Of a stretch of DNA of 7,135 nucleotides, positions 4,831-7,135 are shown piece by piece. Source of the DNA: Clostridia bacterium (GTDB lineage Bacteria > Bacillota > Clostridia > Oscillospirales > Acutalibacteraceae); NCBI GenBank assembly GCA_017538005.1, contig JAFYJR010000027.1:1-7135 (forward strand), given 5' to 3'. Every line of letters begins with the position of its first letter. The stretch's first letter is position 1. The notes under the pieces were generated by a model. The model was given only the letters and a program-made list of their open reading frames with translations, was not told the origin of the DNA and ran no database searches. The position numbers were made by a program, and so were the translations under genes.

Positions 4831-5970
4831 ATGAAAACTACCGTAGTCGCCACAGAGATACTCAGCATAATGGTTCTCCTCATGCTTCTTTACGGAAGTA
4901 TTTTCGAGGTCAACCGCAAGATTAAGAAGAACAATGTATACATCCTCTCCGTCGTCCTGTGCATACTGGCGCTGGTCGCCGATATGCTTGCGTGGATACT
5001 TGACGGAACAGCCGCGCCGGAAAGACTGATCTTCATGTCAGACCTTCTGACATATGTGCTCGGATATGTAATAATCACATCGTACAGCTTTTACATAATG
5101 GAGACAGTCCGCGAGAAAAAGCCCGTACCTAAAGTATTTGTAAGGGTTATCCTGACACTCGCAATTGCCGCGGTTGTCTTTGTTGTCATAGGTTCATTTG
5201 CGAACAAGGTCTTCTACATTGAAAACGGTTCATACCATACGGGTCCCTGGTACAGACTCACCCAGATCTTCACCGGACTTGTAATGCTTTTCAATCTCTA
5301 CCTGATACTCTCAAACGCGAAACTGTTCGGCAGGCATGACACCATTGCGCTGATGTCATACATTGTCTTCCCGATTATAGCGACAGTTCTGCACTTCGTT
5401 CTTCCGGACATCTCACTGACATACATTGCGAGTATGTTCTCACAGGTCACAATCTACATCATGCTCCAGGCGGAACAGGAAGCGGAATTTCGAACCCGCG
5501 AGCGCATCCTGCTTGAAGTTTCAAACACCGATACGCTCACCAGACTGCAAAATCGCCGCGCCTATGATGAGGCCCGTTTTAAGCTCAGAGACATACCTTT
5601 CGTCAACGCGCTATTCCTTGATGTCAACGGTCTCAAATACACAAACGACAACTTCGGTCACAAAGCGGGCGATGAACTCATCACTGGCTTCGGCAACATC
5701 CTGCGCAAATTCTTCGCCTATGACGACATATTCCGTATCAGCGGCGATGAGTTTGTCATACTGAATTCCTCGATGACAGAAGATGAATTCAAAAAGAGCA
5801 TCGACGGATTTGACGCGGCGCAGTATAAGGACGACAAACCGCTTTCAGCGTACGGTTCCTCCCGCGGCCCCGGCTCAGAGATAGCCGATGTGGTAAAGGC
5901 GGCGGAACAGCTGATGTACAAGGAAAAGGAAGAATTCCATAAGAAGTATCCTGATTTCAAGGGCAGATAA
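4831..5970 (+). CDS. Membrane GGDEF-domain protein (probable diguanylate cyclase, SGDEF type), 379 aa
   Basis: The predicted role is synthesis of cyclic di-GMP from two GTP at the inner face of the cytoplasmic membrane in response to an unknown cue. Residues 1-212 hold about seven hydrophobic segments (roughly 5-25, 36-57, 66-91, 103-123, 142-162, 170-190, 195-212), a 7TM-like sensor. A short charged linker (about 213-229) then leads to a GGDEF domain at about 230-368. Domain landmarks are DTLTRLQNRRAYDE (234-247), FLDVNGLKYTNDNFGHKAGDELI (262-284, the Mg/GTP-binding part), the signature SGDEF at 304-308 and AEQLMYKEK at 358-366. Ser replaces the first Gly of GGDEF, a change tolerated in some active cyclases. 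The inhibitory I-site RxxD reads FAYD (295-298), so product feedback through that site should be absent. The stretch between SGDEF and the C-terminal helix looks a little short. The gene is divergent from the ene-reductase operon and monocistronic, with its own promoter and terminator. Activity is probable, not certain. Confidence 0.92.
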   Translation: MKTTVVATEILSIMVLLMLLYGSIFEVNRKIKKNNVYILSVVLCILALVADMLAWILDGTAAPERLIFMSDLLTYVLGYVIITSYSFYIMETVREKKPVPKVFVRVILTLAIAAVVFVVIGSFANKVFYIENGSYHTGPWYRLTQIFTGLVMLFNLYLILSNAKLFGRHDTIALMSYIVFPIIATVLHFVLPDISLTYIASMFSQVTIYIMLQAEQEAEFRTRERILLEVSNTDTLTRLQNRRAYDEARFKLRDIPFVNALFLDVNGLKYTNDNFGHKAGDELITGFGNILRKFFAYDDIFRISGDEFVILNSSMTEDEFKKSIDGFDAAQYKDDKPLSAYGSSRGPGSEIADVVKAAEQLMYKEKEEFHKKYPDFKGR

Positions 5971-6006
5971 ATAAAAAAGCTGCAGCCAAGGGCTGCAGCT
6001 TTCTTC
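5970..6006. terminator. Bidirectional intrinsic terminator between the cyclase gene and mnmA
   Basis: A perfect 12-pair stem, arms 5976-5987 and 5991-6002 (AAGCTGCAGCC against GGCTGCAGCTT plus one A-T pair), closes a 3-base AAG loop. The + strand exits into TTTCTTC. The - strand exits into a stronger run (complement of ATAAAAAAG). It fills nearly all of the 39-base gap between the convergent stops. Confidence 0.92.
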
Positions 6007-6009
6007 ATG

Positions 6010-7053
6010 TCATTCAATTATGCCGCCGGCCAGGACGTGGCCGGAGTCGTCGTAAAGGACGGCGGACTGGCCGGGCGTGGCGGCTTTGACAGGTTTGTCA
6101 AAGTTGATTTCGATGCGGTCATCGTCAAGCCGCCTGACAACCGCAGGTTGTGCCTCGTGATGGTATCTCACTTTGACATTGCAGGTAAGTTCATCCGCAA
6201 TGTCTTCAATGCCCATGAAGTTTACCGCGCGGCATGTGATACGGGAACTGTATAAAGAGTCTTCAGTGCCGAGAACAACTTCGTTTGTCTCGGCATTTAT
6301 TTTTTTGACATAGGCGGGATGGCCGAGGGCTATCCCGAGGCCTTTGCGCTGGCCGACAGTGTAGTGGATGATACCCTGATGCTCACCGAGCACCAGGCCT
6401 TCCTCATCCACGAAGGCGCCTTTCGGCGGCACCCTGTCGGCCGCCTCTCTTTCTATAAATCCGGCATAATCGTCATCGGGAACAAAACAGATTTCCTGTG
6501 AGTCGGGCTTTGCGGCGACGGGTATGCCTGCCTCTTCGGCAATCTTTCTGACCTCATCTTTGCTGAGGTCGCCGAGAGGCATAAGTGTCGCCGCAAGCTG
6601 TTCCTGTGACAGCCGATAAAGCATGTAGGTCTGGTCTTTTTCCGAGTGAGAAGCCTGCTTTACAGTGTACCTGCCGTTTTCCAGTTTTACGACATGTGCG
6701 TAATGTCCCGTGGCGACGAAGTCCGCCTTCATCACCTTGGCAAAATACATCAGCCGTTCCCATTTGATACACCTGTTGCAGACAACACAGGGATTTGGTG
6801 TGAGGCCGCTGATATAGTCCTCAACGAAAGGCGAAATAACTTCTGTTTTGAACTCGGAAATGCAGTTTAAGGTGTGGTAAGGAATGCCGATTTTCCGGGC
6901 GGCAGCGGCTGCGTCTTCAATCTCACAGCAGCGGCTCTCCGCCTCGAGGGTACGCAGAGTAAGCCCGATCACATCATAACCGGACTGCTTCAAAAGATAG
7001 GCGGCGACAGCGCTGTCCACTCCGCCTGACATACCCACAATAACCTTAGACAT
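6010..7053 (-). CDS. mnmA: tRNA-specific 2-thiouridylase MnmA, 347 aa
   Basis: MnmA adenylates U34 in the anticodon of tRNA-Lys, -Glu and -Gln and replaces the 2-oxygen with sulfur supplied as a persulfide by a cysteine desulfurase system. The N-terminal PP-loop SGGVDS is at 9-14 (ATP pyrophosphatase motif); GHYAH (116-120) and DQTYMLYRLS (140-149) are typical. The two catalytic cysteines are Cys92 in NPCVVCNRC (87-95) and Cys189 in DSQEICFV. GEHQGIIHYTVGQRKGLGIA (223-242) marks the central domain, and a C-terminal beta-barrel follows, ending near AGGIIE. Length is normal for the family, slightly short. Extra cysteines at 42, 43, 89 and 95 surround the active site. The start at 7053 gives the expected MSKVIVGMSGG, and a weak GGTGA lies upstream inside the preceding gene. 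It begins 2 bases after the yjbQ-family stop, so the two are surely co-transcribed and probably translationally coupled; their promoter lies beyond the right edge. Confidence 0.97.
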   Translation of the reverse strand: MSKVIVGMSGGVDSAVAAYLLKQSGYDVIGLTLRTLEAESRCCEIEDAAAAARKIGIPYHTLNCISEFKTEVISPFVEDYISGLTPNPCVVCNRCIKWERLMYFAKVMKADFVATGHYAHVVKLENGRYTVKQASHSEKDQTYMLYRLSQEQLAATLMPLGDLSKDEVRKIAEEAGIPVAAKPDSQEICFVPDDDYAGFIEREAADRVPPKGAFVDEEGLVLGEHQGIIHYTVGQRKGLGIALGHPAYVKKINAETNEVVLGTEDSLYSSRITCRAVNFMGIEDIADELTCNVKVRYHHEAQPAVVRRLDDDRIEINFDKPVKAATPGQSAVLYDDSGHVLAGGIIE

Positions 7054-7055
7054 AC

Positions 7056-7135
7056 TTATTCACCGATGATTTTTATCAAAACTCTCTTGTCTCTTTTGCC
7101 GTCAAATTCGTAATAAAAGATCTGTTCCCATGTGC
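7056..7135 (-). CDS. yjbQ: YjbQ/UPF0047 family protein, C-terminal fragment (25 codons, 5' part outside the window)
   Basis: Reading the - strand from 7133 gives TWEQIFYYEFDGKRDKRV and then LIKIIGE with a TAA stop at 7058-7056. This matches the C-terminus of the YjbQ (UPF0047) family, which typically ends with a GTWQQIF..EFDGPR.R.V.VKI pattern. YjbQ proteins are small, about 130-140 residues, and E. coli YjbQ has been linked to a secondary thiamine-phosphate synthase activity; the physiological role is unsettled. Only the tail is present, so no active-site residue can be checked. The gene is too short here for a simple ORF search to report. It sits 2 bases upstream of mnmA on the same strand, so the two should share a message. 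Confidence 0.85.
   Translation of the reverse strand, partial: TWEQIFYYEFDGKRDKRVLIKIIGE

Noticed and set aside
1..7135. CRISPR arrays, insertion sequences, tRNA or rRNA genes, toxin-antitoxin or defence genes
   Set aside because: No regularly spaced repeats, transposase or integrase motifs, RNA gene signatures or defence domains were found on either strand.

Overview
The window looks like chromosomal DNA from an anaerobic Gram-positive bacterium, most likely class Clostridia (Bacillota). The signs are: strong AGGAG-type ribosome binding sites about 6-8 bases from the starts, compact intergenic gaps, consensus sigma-A-like promoters, moderate GC, an iron-sulfur flavoenzyme of the 2,4-dienoyl-CoA reductase/BaiCD type, and a YjbQ-MnmA gene pair. 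This assignment is inference. I see no mobile element, phage gene, CRISPR array, tRNA or rRNA.

Layout: there are four short transcription units in alternating orientation. (1) On the + strand, a nitrilase-superfamily amidohydrolase cut by the window's left edge is followed 9 bases later by a small SGNH/GDSL esterase. (2) On the - strand is a two-gene operon: a 702-residue FMN/[4Fe-4S]/FAD ene-reductase, then a short-chain dehydrogenase/reductase (SDR). (3) On the + strand, divergent from the ene-reductase, is a seven-helix membrane diguanylate cyclase-like protein with an SGDEF signature. (4) On the - strand is the end of a yjbQ-family gene, followed after 2 bases by mnmA, the tRNA 2-thiouridylase. 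Each of the two convergent gene ends is closed by one compact hairpin that can terminate transcription in both directions.

The most informative part is the oxidoreductase operon and its control region. The ene-reductase plus SDR suggests a two-step reductive module (C=C of an enone/enoate, then a ketone, or the reverse of the second step) acting on an unidentified substrate. The 203-base divergent intergenic region holds two near-consensus back-to-back promoters. It also holds two inverted repeats sharing the half-site ATACAAT/ATTGT, one inside the cyclase promoter spacer and one just downstream of the predicted ene-reductase transcription start, so one repressor could control both units. The predicted start site also argues for the ene-reductase start at 4627 rather than the longer reading frame.

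Other points: the ene-reductase has a Trp/aromatic-rich insertion of about 40 residues after its HHPGRQ motif; the nitrilase gene carries an unusual cluster of perfect inverted repeats (571-730); and MnmA has a CxxCxxC arrangement around its first catalytic cysteine. I found no complete novel multi-gene system. The ene-reductase/SDR operon is the best candidate for undescribed chemistry.
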